NCBI GenBank assembly: GCA_035274465.1
Contig: DATEOF010000477.1
Span: 5,399 to 69,398 of the forward strand
DNA length: 64,000 nucleotides
DNA from: JADGRF01 sp035274465
Lineage (GTDB): Bacteria > Myxococcota_A > Polyangia > Polyangiales > JAFGIB01
Reading direction: 5' to 3'
This document shows positions 44,087 to 52,007 of this stretch, piece after piece (positions within the stretch are counted from its first letter, which is position 1; each line of letters begins with the position of its first letter). Both the position numbers and the translations under genes were made by a program. The notes beneath the pieces were generated by a model. That model was given only the letters and a program-made list of their open reading frames with translations. It had not been told where the DNA came from and did not search any database.

Positions 44087-45121
44087 TTACGCCGGGACCG
44101 GCGCGCGCGGGTGCAGTAGTTGCTCCGATTTGAGCTCGGCCCAGAAATCGGCCGGGATCGGCAAGTCGAGCGCCGCCACGTTCTGGGTGTGCTCAGCGAC
44201 GCTCTGCGAGCCCGGGATGACGCTCACGACCAGCGGGTGGGCCAGGATGAACTGCAGCGCAGCGCCGAGCAGCGAGACTTTATGGCGGTCGCAGACGGCG
44301 CGGATGCGCGCCACCTTGTCGACGATGTGAGGCGGGGCATCCGAATAGTTGTAGGTCGTCTTGCCGGCGAGGATCCCCGAGTTCAGCGGGCCTCCGTCCA
44401 CGATGCCGACGCCGCGCTTCTCACACTCGGGAAAGAGCGTGTCGAGCGGCTCCTGCTCGAGAAGGGTGTAGCGACCGGCGAGCAGGAACAGATCCGGGTC
44501 GGTGAGCTCGAGTAGCCGCGCGCAGGCTTGCCACTCGTTGACGCCTGCGCCGATCGCCGCGACCTGTCCACTCGCGCGCAGCTCGTCGAGCGCACGCCAG
44601 CCACCGAGTCGGAGCAGCTCCTGGATGCGCTCCTCGGCAGCTTCCCGGCTACCGTGGACGAGGCTGCACAGGTCGTGAGCCCACAGGATATCGATGCGAT
44701 CGAGCCCGGTGCGCTTCAGCGTCGACTCGTACGAGCGCATCACACCATCGTACGAATAGTCGTAGACGAAGCGAACTTGCGGAGTCTGCACGAAGAAGTA
44801 GCCGTTCACCCGGTCCGGCGCGCACGGCTCGAGTAAGCGGCCGACCTTGGATGCGATCAGGAACTGGTCGCGGACTTTTTGCCGCAACAGCCTGCCCACG
44901 CGCAGCTCCGAGAGTCCGAGCCCGTAGAACGGCGCCGTGTCGAAGTAACGCAAGCCGCTGTTCCAGACCGAGCCGAGGATCTCATCGCATTCATCCTCGG
45001 CGAGTGCGCGCAAGTAGTTTCCGAGCGGCGCGGACCCGAAGCCGAGTGCGGTGAAGCTCAGGTCGCGTCCCCCGCGGGAGGTGAATCGCCGCACGCTCGC
45101 GGCAGTCTTCGAAGCCACCAT
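44087..45121 (-). CDS. aldo/keto reductase, aldose dehydrogenase-like
   Basis: A 344 aa NAD(P)-dependent oxidoreductase of the D-threo-aldose (L-fucose) 1-dehydrogenase/pyridoxal dehydrogenase subgroup. The AKR tetrad is visible: Asp and Tyr in YFDTAPFYG, Lys in IASKVG and His in LWAHDL. By family it oxidises an aldose to its lactone, giving the first step of the pathway suggested by its neighbours. An AGGAG site lies 6 bp before the ATG at 45121, which rules out the longer frame. It starts the minus arm, divergent from the aldolase gene. Confidence 0.88.
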   Translation of the reverse strand: MVASKTAASVRRFTSRGGRDLSFTALGFGSAPLGNYLRALAEDECDEILGSVWNSGLRYFDTAPFYGLGLSELRVGRLLRQKVRDQFLIASKVGRLLEPCAPDRVNGYFFVQTPQVRFVYDYSYDGVMRSYESTLKRTGLDRIDILWAHDLCSLVHGSREAAEERIQELLRLGGWRALDELRASGQVAAIGAGVNEWQACARLLELTDPDLFLLAGRYTLLEQEPLDTLFPECEKRGVGIVDGGPLNSGILAGKTTYNYSDAPPHIVDKVARIRAVCDRHKVSLLGAALQFILAHPLVVSVIPGSQSVAEHTQNVAALDLPIPADFWAELKSEQLLHPRAPVPA

Positions 45122-45135
45122 CGATGCTCCTGTTG

Positions 45136-45236
45136 TGTCAGACGCTGCTAGGGCGATGTCTGACCTCGGTCGAGACACTGTTGGATCGAACGCACAAACG
45201 CAATCCGTCCCACGCTTGGAAACTGTCAGACGCTGC
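45136..45236. promoter_or_regulatory. repeated operator-like site in divergent promoter
   Basis: TGTCAGACGCTGC occurs twice, exactly, at 45136-45148 and 45224-45236 (88 bp apart, same orientation). Between them TGTCTGAC at 45157-45164 shares GTCTGAC with the complement of that core. These lie between the divergent AKR and aldolase starts, so they are candidate regulator-binding sites controlling both arms. The regulator is unknown. Confidence 0.5.
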
Positions 45237-45275
45237 GCACGCGCGCGTCCGGGCGCTGTTCGGGTCGGTGCCGCA

Positions 45276-46166
45276 ATGTTAGCGTCGCGCCCTACCCGTA
45301 TGTCGAGACCTCCGGCAGGCGCGAAGACTTGGTCGAACCCGCATGCGGTCCTGCACGCAGCGAGCGAGCCGCTGGGTGCTGCGCTCCTGCGCGGCGAGCA
45401 GCTCCGCGCGAAGCTGCACACCGCAGGTGCGTGCGCGCTCGGGAGCTTCCTGATCGAGCTCCCTACCCCCGCGGTCTTGCCTGCGTTGTCACTGGCCGGC
45501 TTCGACTTCGTGGTCCTCGACCTGGAGCACTCGTCGCTCGACTTCTCGGCGTTGCAGGTGCTCATCACGGCTGCTCACGCCGCCGGCATCGCCGCGCTGG
45601 TCCGACCCCACAGCGCCGAAGCGGGACTGATCGGGAAGATCCTGGACATGGGTGCGAACGGCATCATGGCGTCGCACGTCGACACCGCGGAGCGCGCGCG
45701 CGCGGTCGTCGAAGCGGCACGTTTCCCACCACGCGGGACGCGCAGCTTCTCGCCGCTCATGAAGTTCGATCCACTGGAACACCCGCTGCAGGCGCTGGGT
45801 GACGCGACCTATGTCGTCGCCCAGATCGAAGGGCGCGCGGCGCTGTCGCGCGTGGACGAAATCGCTGCGGTGGCCGGCGTGGATGCGCTGTTCGTCGGGC
45901 CGTACGACCTCGCGCTGTCGCTCGATGTCCCGCCTGGCAGTCCCGAAGTCCGAACTCTCGCCCAGCGCGCGCTACGTGGAGTTCCTGAAGCCGTGTCGCT
46001 CGGCATCTACATCGATGACCCGGCGCAATGCGGCGCCTGGGCGGAGCACGGGTTCAGGCTGCAGTGCGTGAGCTTCGACGGGCGCCTGCTGGCGAATGGC
46101 GCCCGTTCGGTCATGTCGGAAGCGACGCGCGCGTTGTCGGCGCGGCGCGGGGAGTCGGATCAGTGA
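45276..46166 (+). CDS. HpcH/HpaI-family 2-oxo acid aldolase
   Basis: A 296 aa class II (metal-dependent) aldolase that splits a 2-oxo-3-deoxy acid into pyruvate and an aldehyde. Family blocks: VLDLEHSSLDF, LVRPHSAE, GANGIMASHVDT, VAQIEGR (metal ligand Glu) and LFVGPYDLA (metal ligand Asp). The start is uncertain between 45276 and 45300. It overlaps the next gene by GTGA. Together with the enolase-type dehydratases this gives the cleavage step of a non-phosphorylative sugar-acid route. Confidence 0.87.
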   Translation: MLASRPTRMSRPPAGAKTWSNPHAVLHAASEPLGAALLRGEQLRAKLHTAGACALGSFLIELPTPAVLPALSLAGFDFVVLDLEHSSLDFSALQVLITAAHAAGIAALVRPHSAEAGLIGKILDMGANGIMASHVDTAERARAVVEAARFPPRGTRSFSPLMKFDPLEHPLQALGDATYVVAQIEGRAALSRVDEIAAVAGVDALFVGPYDLALSLDVPPGSPEVRTLAQRALRGVPEAVSLGIYIDDPAQCGAWAEHGFRLQCVSFDGRLLANGARSVMSEATRALSARRGESDQ

Positions 46167-46984
46167 CAGAGCACACGAACGAACCCGCAGTGGAGCGCTG
46201 TGCGGCGCTGCTCGAAGAAGCCGAGCGCGCGCGCTACCCCATCGCGCCACCGCGCGAGACATTCCCCAAGCTGAGCATCGCCGATGCCTATCGCGTGCAG
46301 CTCGCGAATGTCGCGCGACGCAAGCGCGGCGGCGAGCGCGTGATCGGTCACAAGGTAGGCTTGACGGCCAAGGCGATGCAGGAGCTCTTCGGCGTCGATG
46401 AGCCCGACTACGGTCACCTGTTCGACACGATGCTGCACGATGCGGTACGCCCGCTCGACCTGAGCGCGCTGATCGATCCGCAGATAGAAGTCGAACCGGC
46501 GTTCGTCCTGGGCCGCAAGCTCGAAGGGGGAAGCCTCGGCGTCGACGAGGTGCTCGCCGCGACCGACTGCATCATGGTGTGCTTCGAGGTGATCGACTCG
46601 CGCGTCGTCGACTGGCGCATCGGCATTCAAGACACCGTGGCGGACAACGGCTCGTCGGCACGTGTCGTCCTGGGATCGCAGCGGGTGAAGCCCCGCGAGT
46701 TGGACCTGGCGAATCTCGAGACCGTGCTCGAGCTCGACGGACAGGTGGTCGAGCGCGGCAACACCGGCGCGGTCCTCGGGCATCCGGCACGCAGCGTGGC
46801 GTGGCTCGCGAGCACGCTCTCGCGATTTGGGTTGGCGCTCGAGCCCGGAGACATCGTGCTGCCTGGCACGTGCACGCGTTGCCGCCGCATCGCGGGTCGC
46901 CACGGCGCGAGAGGGAGCATGCACGGGCTCGGCAACGTCTCCATCGAGTTCGAAAACTCGCCCACGATCACGGGCAAACAATAG
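46163..46984 (+). CDS. 2-oxopent-4-enoate hydratase/FAH-superfamily protein
   Basis: A 273 aa protein of the MhpD/HpaH hydratase branch of the fumarylacetoacetate hydrolase superfamily. It has GHKVGLTAKAMQ, then DPQIEVEPAFVLG (metal-binding acids) and LPGTCTR near the C-terminus. Family members add water to 2-hydroxypentadienoate-type compounds or decarboxylate oxalocrotonate. Pairing with an HpcH/HpaI aldolase copies the last steps of aromatic meta-cleavage, but no ring-cleavage gene is here, so a diketo sugar-acid step is an alternative. GTG start, coupled to the aldolase. Confidence 0.82.
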   Translation: MTEHTNEPAVERCAALLEEAERARYPIAPPRETFPKLSIADAYRVQLANVARRKRGGERVIGHKVGLTAKAMQELFGVDEPDYGHLFDTMLHDAVRPLDLSALIDPQIEVEPAFVLGRKLEGGSLGVDEVLAATDCIMVCFEVIDSRVVDWRIGIQDTVADNGSSARVVLGSQRVKPRELDLANLETVLELDGQVVERGNTGAVLGHPARSVAWLASTLSRFGLALEPGDIVLPGTCTRCRRIAGRHGARGSMHGLGNVSIEFENSPTITGKQ

Positions 46985-46996
46985 AGGTTGCGTCCC

Positions 46997-47455
46997 ATGA
47001 GTGAACTGACTGCCGACTCGCTAGCCCAGACGATCCGCACGTATTTCGATGGCTGCAACGAAGCGAATCCAGACAAGATGACTTCGTGCATGGAGCCCGA
47101 CGCTGTGCACTATTTCCCGGCGGGCGCTCCGCAGGGCACGTTCAAGGGCGCTGCAGCCATCGCTGCTGGGTGGGTGCGCGCGGTGGAGAACCTGGGATCG
47201 ATCTGGACGATCGACCACATGCTGGTGGATGCCGGGCGGCTCGAAGCGGTGATCGAGTGGACACACTTCAAGCCCAAACAGAACATCTACCTGCGTGGCG
47301 ACGAGTGGTACGTGTTCTCGCCCCGTGGGCGCATCCGTGAAATCCGCGCCTACTACGCCTGCCCGACGCACACACCGGCGCGCACCCACGAGCTGGGTGA
47401 CTTCGACTACGAGCGTCGCGGCTATCCGCACAACCCCCCTGCCGTCAAACGCTGA
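46997..47455 (+). CDS. NTF2/SnoaL-like protein
   Basis: A 152 aa cone-fold protein: an N-terminal helix (TIRTYFDGCNEANPDKM), the PDAVHYFPAG strand, TFKGAAAIAAGW and four C-terminal strands (WTIDHMLVDAGRLEAVIEW). Such proteins act as isomerases, dehydratases or binding modules. It lies between the hydratase and an enolase-type gene, 12 and 9 bp away, so it is part of the pathway operon; its step is unknown. ATG at 46997 is preferred over TTG at 46988. Confidence 0.78.
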   Translation: MSELTADSLAQTIRTYFDGCNEANPDKMTSCMEPDAVHYFPAGAPQGTFKGAAAIAAGWVRAVENLGSIWTIDHMLVDAGRLEAVIEWTHFKPKQNIYLRGDEWYVFSPRGRIREIRAYYACPTHTPARTHELGDFDYERRGYPHNPPAVKR

Positions 47456-47464
47456 CGTGCTCGC

Positions 47465-48565
47465 ATGAAGATCACTTCCACCGAGACCTTTCTGCTGAAC
47501 ATCCCGATCGGCTCGGTCATCGGCGACAGCAGGCAGTCGGTCTCGGCGGTGGAGATCGTCGGCTTGAAGATCAAGACCGACGCCGGCATCACCGGCACAG
47601 GCTACACCGTGACGGTCGGCCACGGTGGCAGCGTCGTTCAAAAGGTGCTCGATACGCTGTACGTGCGCGAGCTCATCGGGCGCGACCCACACGAGGTTCG
47701 CGCGATCTGGAAGAGCCTGTACACCGGCAAGGCGCACTGGATCGGGCGTGCGGGCGCGACGACGATGGCGCTGGCTGCCGTCGACATCGCCCTGTGGGAC
47801 ATCATGGCGAAAGCGGCCGAGCGCCCGCTGTGGCAGCTGTTGGGCGGCGCGTGCAGCTCGGCGCTTCCCGTCTACAACACGCACGCCGGCTGGTTGAACT
47901 TCTCGATCGCCCAGCTTCAGGACGAAGCGAAGCGCCTGCTCGATGCGGGTTACACGGCGCTCAAGATGAAGGTCGGCCTGGCAGACTCACGGGAGGACCT
48001 GCGCCGCGTGCGCGCCGTTCGCGAGACCATCGGTCGCGAGGTGGCGTTGATGGTCGATGCCAATCAGGCGTGGGATCCCCTGCAGGCCCGGACGGCAGCG
48101 CGCCTCCTCGAGGGGCTCGAGCTGACCTGGTTGGAGGAGCCGCTCCACCCCGAAGACATCCCGGCCCACCGCGCGCTGAAAGAATCGACGTCCATCCCGA
48201 TCGCCCTCGGAGAACAGCTGTACACGACGCACGCGTTTCGTGACTACCTGACACAACGCGCGGTCGACATCGTGCAAGTCGACGTGTGCCGTCTGGGTGG
48301 CATCACCCCCTGGCTCGAGGTCGCAGCGCTGGCAAAGGCCCACGGCGTCCGCGTCTGCCCGCACTGCGGGGATCTCATGCAGGTTCACCAACACCTGATC
48401 CGTGCGATCGACAATCACTGGTACCTCGAAGTCATCCCGCTGTGGGAGGTCGGGCCGTTCGTGCACCAGATCCAGATCGCCGACGGCATGTGCCTGCCTC
48501 CGTCGGAACCAGGTGCTGCTTCGGACTTGACCGCGGCAGCGTTCGAACGTTTTCGCGTGAGCTGA
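47465..48565 (+). CDS. mandelate racemase/acid-sugar dehydratase family enzyme
   Basis: A 366 aa enolase-superfamily enzyme with a complete active site: Lys167-x-Lys169 (LKMKVG), metal ligands Asp198 (VDANQ), Glu224 (WLEEP) and Glu250 (LGEQ), then Asp273 and His300 as the His-Asp dyad. By family it removes water from an acid sugar or racemises a 2-hydroxy acid. Position just before an SMP-30 lactonase fits a sugar-acid dehydratase. The exact sugar cannot be fixed from sequence. Confidence 0.88.
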   Translation: MKITSTETFLLNIPIGSVIGDSRQSVSAVEIVGLKIKTDAGITGTGYTVTVGHGGSVVQKVLDTLYVRELIGRDPHEVRAIWKSLYTGKAHWIGRAGATTMALAAVDIALWDIMAKAAERPLWQLLGGACSSALPVYNTHAGWLNFSIAQLQDEAKRLLDAGYTALKMKVGLADSREDLRRVRAVRETIGREVALMVDANQAWDPLQARTAARLLEGLELTWLEEPLHPEDIPAHRALKESTSIPIALGEQLYTTHAFRDYLTQRAVDIVQVDVCRLGGITPWLEVAALAKAHGVRVCPHCGDLMQVHQHLIRAIDNHWYLEVIPLWEVGPFVHQIQIADGMCLPPSEPGAASDLTAAAFERFRVS

Positions 48566-48575
48566 GGAGCGATAC

Positions 48576-49442
48576 ATGACCGTCTTTGCATCCGAGCTGG
48601 GTTCCCCCGAAGCACCTGTGTTTCTGTCCGATAAAAGCCTGCTGTGCGTGGAGATGAGTCCCGACAAAGGCTGCGTCACGCACTTCAGCGCCGACGGCAA
48701 GACTCGCCGCCAGCTGGCACGCACCGGCCGGCCCAACGGCCTCGCGCTCGATCGGGCAGGCGCCATCTGGATCGCCGAGACGGCGCAGCGCGCCGTGTTG
48801 CGCATGAACCTGCAAGGCGAGAGCGAGGTGATCGCGACGAAGTGCGGCGGCGAGCCGTTTCTGTTCCTGAACGATCTCGCGTTCGGGCCGAACGGCGATC
48901 TCTTCGTCACCGACTCCGGCATCTTGTTCGACGAGATCGCTCCGGGTGGTGCGCTCGTCCCTCACTACCGGAAGCTGAGCTACGACGGCCGCGTCTACCG
49001 CATCGACGTGAAGACGCGCTCGGTCGAGCTGATCGATCGAGGAATCCAGTTCACGAACGGCCTGGCGTTTGGGACCGACGGGAACCTGTACGTGAACGAA
49101 ACGTTGACGGGCAACATCTACCGCTACAGGTGCGAGCGCGGCGTGGTGACGGGAAAGCGCGAGCTGTTCGGCAACGTGATCGAGCGTTTCAACGAGGCAG
49201 AGCTGAAAGGTCCTGACGGCATGAAGTTCGCTGCCGATGGCACGCTGTGGGTGGCCGTGTTCGGGCAGGGCGACGTCACGGTGTTGGATACGCGCGGCGC
49301 CGTGGTGCGCAGGATCGAGACTCAGGGCACCTATCCGACCAACCTCGCGTTCTCCGAGCAACGAATCTACGTCACCGAAGGAGAGACTGGCACGCTCCAG
49401 GTCTACGGCGTCGAGACCTCGGGTTTCGCCCTGTTCGGCTGA
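48576..49442 (+). CDS. SMP-30/gluconolactonase-family protein
   Basis: A 288 aa six-bladed propeller enzyme that opens aldonolactones. It shows the family pattern SPEAPVFL (metal Glu), PNGLALD, FLNDLAFGPNGDLFVTDSG (Asn/Asp ligands), TNGLAFGTDG and GPDGMKFAADG. It has no signal peptide. Ten base pairs separate it from the enolase-type dehydratase gene. It would hydrolyse the lactone made by the aldo-keto reductase. Confidence 0.88.
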   Translation: MTVFASELGSPEAPVFLSDKSLLCVEMSPDKGCVTHFSADGKTRRQLARTGRPNGLALDRAGAIWIAETAQRAVLRMNLQGESEVIATKCGGEPFLFLNDLAFGPNGDLFVTDSGILFDEIAPGGALVPHYRKLSYDGRVYRIDVKTRSVELIDRGIQFTNGLAFGTDGNLYVNETLTGNIYRYRCERGVVTGKRELFGNVIERFNEAELKGPDGMKFAADGTLWVAVFGQGDVTVLDTRGAVVRRIETQGTYPTNLAFSEQRIYVTEGETGTLQVYGVETSGFALFG

Positions 49443-49445
49443 GGC

Positions 49446-50603
49446 TCACTCCTCACCGCGCTCCGGTGGTACGAGGTAGCGCCCCGCGCCCTCGCGCCGC
49501 GGGAACGGAAACTGGATCGGACCCGGCGGCGGACTCGCCTGCAGCGCTGCGAGTTTCTCGCGATCGATCTCCACCCCGAAGCCCTTCGACTGACCGAGCA
49601 CGATGAAGCCGTCCTCGATCTGATTGTCGAACGACAGACCCTGGTCGCGGTTGGTTCCGATGACTTCCATGCTCGTATGATTGGGCAGCGCTGCGGCGAC
49701 GTGCGCCATGAAGTTGGCTTGGCAGTTCGTCATCGACACCGGCAAGTGGTACGCGGCTGCGAGGTGCGCCACCTGCCGGCAGCCGGTCACGCCCGAATGG
49801 AGCGGCGACACGTCCACCAGATCGACCGCTTGCTGCGTGATCAACGGAAAAAAATCCGCGACGCTGTTGAGGTTCTCACCCGTCGCGACGGCGGCAGCCA
49901 CCTGGCGCGACACCGTGCGCAAGCCAGCGTAGTCCCAGCGCCGCGCTGGCTCCTCGACCACCGCCAGCTCGAAGTGCTCCTCGAGTCGTCCGATGTAACG
50001 TACGGCTTGTTTCGGTGACCAGTACTCGTTGGCGTCGACCATGAGCACCGGCCGCTCCGACGCGACGCTGAGCGCCTCCCGCACGACGCCCAGGCGGCGC
50101 AGATCCGTGCGGAGATCCAGACCGACCTTGAGCTTCCCGCCATCCACGCCGCGCTCGGCGAAGCCGCGATAGAACGCGAACAACTCGTCATCCGAGAGCG
50201 GATAGTCGAGCCCACTCGCGTACGCCTTCACGCGTGGCTCACGTGCGCCCAGGGTCTGCCACACCGGCTCGTCGGCGAGCTTGGCCTTCAGGTCCCACAA
50301 CGCGATGTCGATGGCGCTCAGCGCGAAGTTGGCCTCGCCTTCGTTGCCCGCCTTGTGCAGCCGATCGTTGAGCCGAATCCAGAGGCCTGCGGTCTCGCGC
50401 GGATCGGCGCCCTCGATCGCCGGGAAGAGTGCGGGTACCCCGGCCGCGCTGAAGCCGACCGCGATGCCCGTGATGTTCGCGTCGGTCTCGAGGAACAAGA
50501 TCGACGCGGGCATGACGTCGAAACCTGCCGGCAGGTTTGCGTCGCCCAGGCGGCGATCGAGCCGCATCACATACTGCTCGACGCTAAAGCCGGTTATCTT
50601 CAC
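49446..50603 (-). CDS. enolase-superfamily acid-sugar dehydratase-like enzyme
   Basis: A 385 aa enolase-superfamily protein. It keeps Lys157-x-Lys159 (KLKVG), and the metal ligands Asp190 (VDANEYW), Glu217 (VVEEP) and Glu243 (TGEN). The usual catalytic His of the mandelate racemase group is not found at its normal place (SMTNCQ instead), so its chemistry differs from the enzyme at 47465. AGGAG lies about 6 bp before the GTG start. The GTGA overlap couples it to the degenerate paralogue upstream, and it converges on the lactonase gene with a 3 bp gap. Confidence 0.82.
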   Translation of the reverse strand: MKITGFSVEQYVMRLDRRLGDANLPAGFDVMPASILFLETDANITGIAVGFSAAGVPALFPAIEGADPRETAGLWIRLNDRLHKAGNEGEANFALSAIDIALWDLKAKLADEPVWQTLGAREPRVKAYASGLDYPLSDDELFAFYRGFAERGVDGGKLKVGLDLRTDLRRLGVVREALSVASERPVLMVDANEYWSPKQAVRYIGRLEEHFELAVVEEPARRWDYAGLRTVSRQVAAAVATGENLNSVADFFPLITQQAVDLVDVSPLHSGVTGCRQVAHLAAAYHLPVSMTNCQANFMAHVAAALPNHTSMEVIGTNRDQGLSFDNQIEDGFIVLGQSKGFGVEIDREKLAALQASPPPGPIQFPFPRREGAGRYLVPPERGEE

Positions 50604-51673
50604 ACGCCCGCTCCTGACCCGTGGATCGTGTGGAGGCCATGACCCGGGCGATCTCCTGCGACTGCCCAACCCTGCTCGATGCGCACATCACTCACGAGTG
50701 TGCCGAACGCCGGCTCCGGACGACTCACTTCCAGACTCGTCACATTCGGAAGCGCCCCTGCCAGCTGCGCGTTCAAGTTGCCTGGCGCATCGCACAGCAC
50801 GACCGGCAGCTCCAACCCGAAGGCAGCATCTGCGAGCTGCAGCGCGCCCGTGATCCCGAGCCGACTGGGATCCAGCTGAATGATGTCGAGGCTGCGGTGA
50901 TGCAGATGAGAGAGAAACTGTGCGAACCCATCGAGGCCGGCTCCGCCGCAGACTGCCGCGCGGATAGCACTCGACACGCGCTTCAGGCCGAGGAAGTCGT
51001 GACGATTCGTGGGTGCTTCGACCCACGCGATGTCGAATGCGCGCTCGAGGGCGCGCGCGTTCCGGATCGCCTCCTTGGGCGACCAGAGTGCGTCGGCGTC
51101 CAGGATCAGCGTCGGAGGGCCAGCGTGCGCGGCTGGATGCAGCGCTCGTTGCAAGAACTCGATGCGGCGCAGATCGGCGTCCCGATCGATGCCGACGCGT
51201 AGCGTCCCTGCGCGGATCCCGTAGTCGCGCGCCCAGCCAGCGTGATGATCGTGGAGCGACTGGTCGCTGTCGGTCGAGGGACGAGCGCTTCCGTGCACGG
51301 GTACACGCGGGCGCGAGCCACCGAGCGTCTTCCACAGCGGCTCGTTCCTGGCTTTGGCCTTGAGATCCCACAAGGCGATGTCGAGCAATGCGGCTGCTTG
51401 CCGAGCCGGCGTAGCAGCGCCATGCGTGTCGAGGCCGCGGTTCAGCCTGTGCCACAGCCCCGTGACCGACCGTGGATCCTCGCCGAGGATCCAGGCCTCC
51501 AGCAGCGCGCGCGCCGCCGGGATCACATCCTCGCGCCCGACCGCGGTGCCCACGAGCGCCTCGTCGGTCGTCGTCACCTCGAGCAGGCAGAGCGGCGGGT
51601 GGGCGTGCACGCCAGCCTGACCGTCGGGCCAGGATGCAGGCAGCGAAGTCGTACGGAGGCCGGTGACGCGCAC
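50600..51673 (-). CDS. enolase-superfamily protein with degenerate active site
   Basis: A 357 aa paralogue of the next gene; WSPKEA, LLDIALWDLKAKA and PGNLNAQLAGALPN align clearly with it. However, the Lys-x-Lys pair is Thr157-Leu-Arg159, and the third metal ligand is Gly244 (CGGAG) where the partner has Glu243. Asp192 and Glu219 remain. It is therefore unlikely to bind the metal normally or do the standard proton abstraction, and may be a structural or regulatory partner. The GTG start at 51673 lacks a clear ribosome binding site. Confidence 0.75.
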   Translation of the reverse strand: MRVTGLRTTSLPASWPDGQAGVHAHPPLCLLEVTTTDEALVGTAVGREDVIPAARALLEAWILGEDPRSVTGLWHRLNRGLDTHGAATPARQAAALLDIALWDLKAKARNEPLWKTLGGSRPRVPVHGSARPSTDSDQSLHDHHAGWARDYGIRAGTLRVGIDRDADLRRIEFLQRALHPAAHAGPPTLILDADALWSPKEAIRNARALERAFDIAWVEAPTNRHDFLGLKRVSSAIRAAVCGGAGLDGFAQFLSHLHHRSLDIIQLDPSRLGITGALQLADAAFGLELPVVLCDAPGNLNAQLAGALPNVTSLEVSRPEPAFGTLVSDVRIEQGWAVAGDRPGHGLHTIHGSGAGV

Positions 51674-51720
51674 GGCTAGTGGACGCGAATGTGCTCGTTC
51701 CCGAGCTTCGAGTCTAGAGC

Positions 51721-51984
51721 CTAGAAGACCTTGCACTGAGGCGAGAAGCCCGGTGGCAAGCCGCCGGCCCAGGACTCGGGGCTGACGCCGAAGGGATGCG
51801 CCTTGAAGAACTCGGTGCCGTGCCAGTAGAACACCATCGGCGCGGTCGGGCTTGCGGCCTTCGGACCCGTCACGACGTCGATGCCGCCCAGGCCCATGTA
51901 GTTGATCGTCCCGGCACGGAACGCCGGACATTCGCTCGGCACTGGAGGAACCACGGATCCGGGCGGTGTGGCGCCCAGCGGCAT
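51721..51984 (-). pseudogene. PHB-depolymerase-like gene, internally deleted
   Basis: An 87-codon open frame. The first part (ECPAFRAGTINYMGLGG, then PMVFYWHGT with the oxyanion-hole HG) matches the N-terminal region of myxobacterial poly(3-hydroxybutyrate) depolymerase-like esterases. It then passes directly into FFKAHPFGVSPESWAGGL...CKVF, which matches the C-terminal end of the same family. About 200 residues, including the catalytic Ser, Asp and His, would be missing. It lies 23 bp after the stop of the upstream lipoprotein hydrolase. Confidence 0.55.
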
Positions 51985-52007
51985 CGAGCGCGACCGGCGC
52001 TGCTCCT

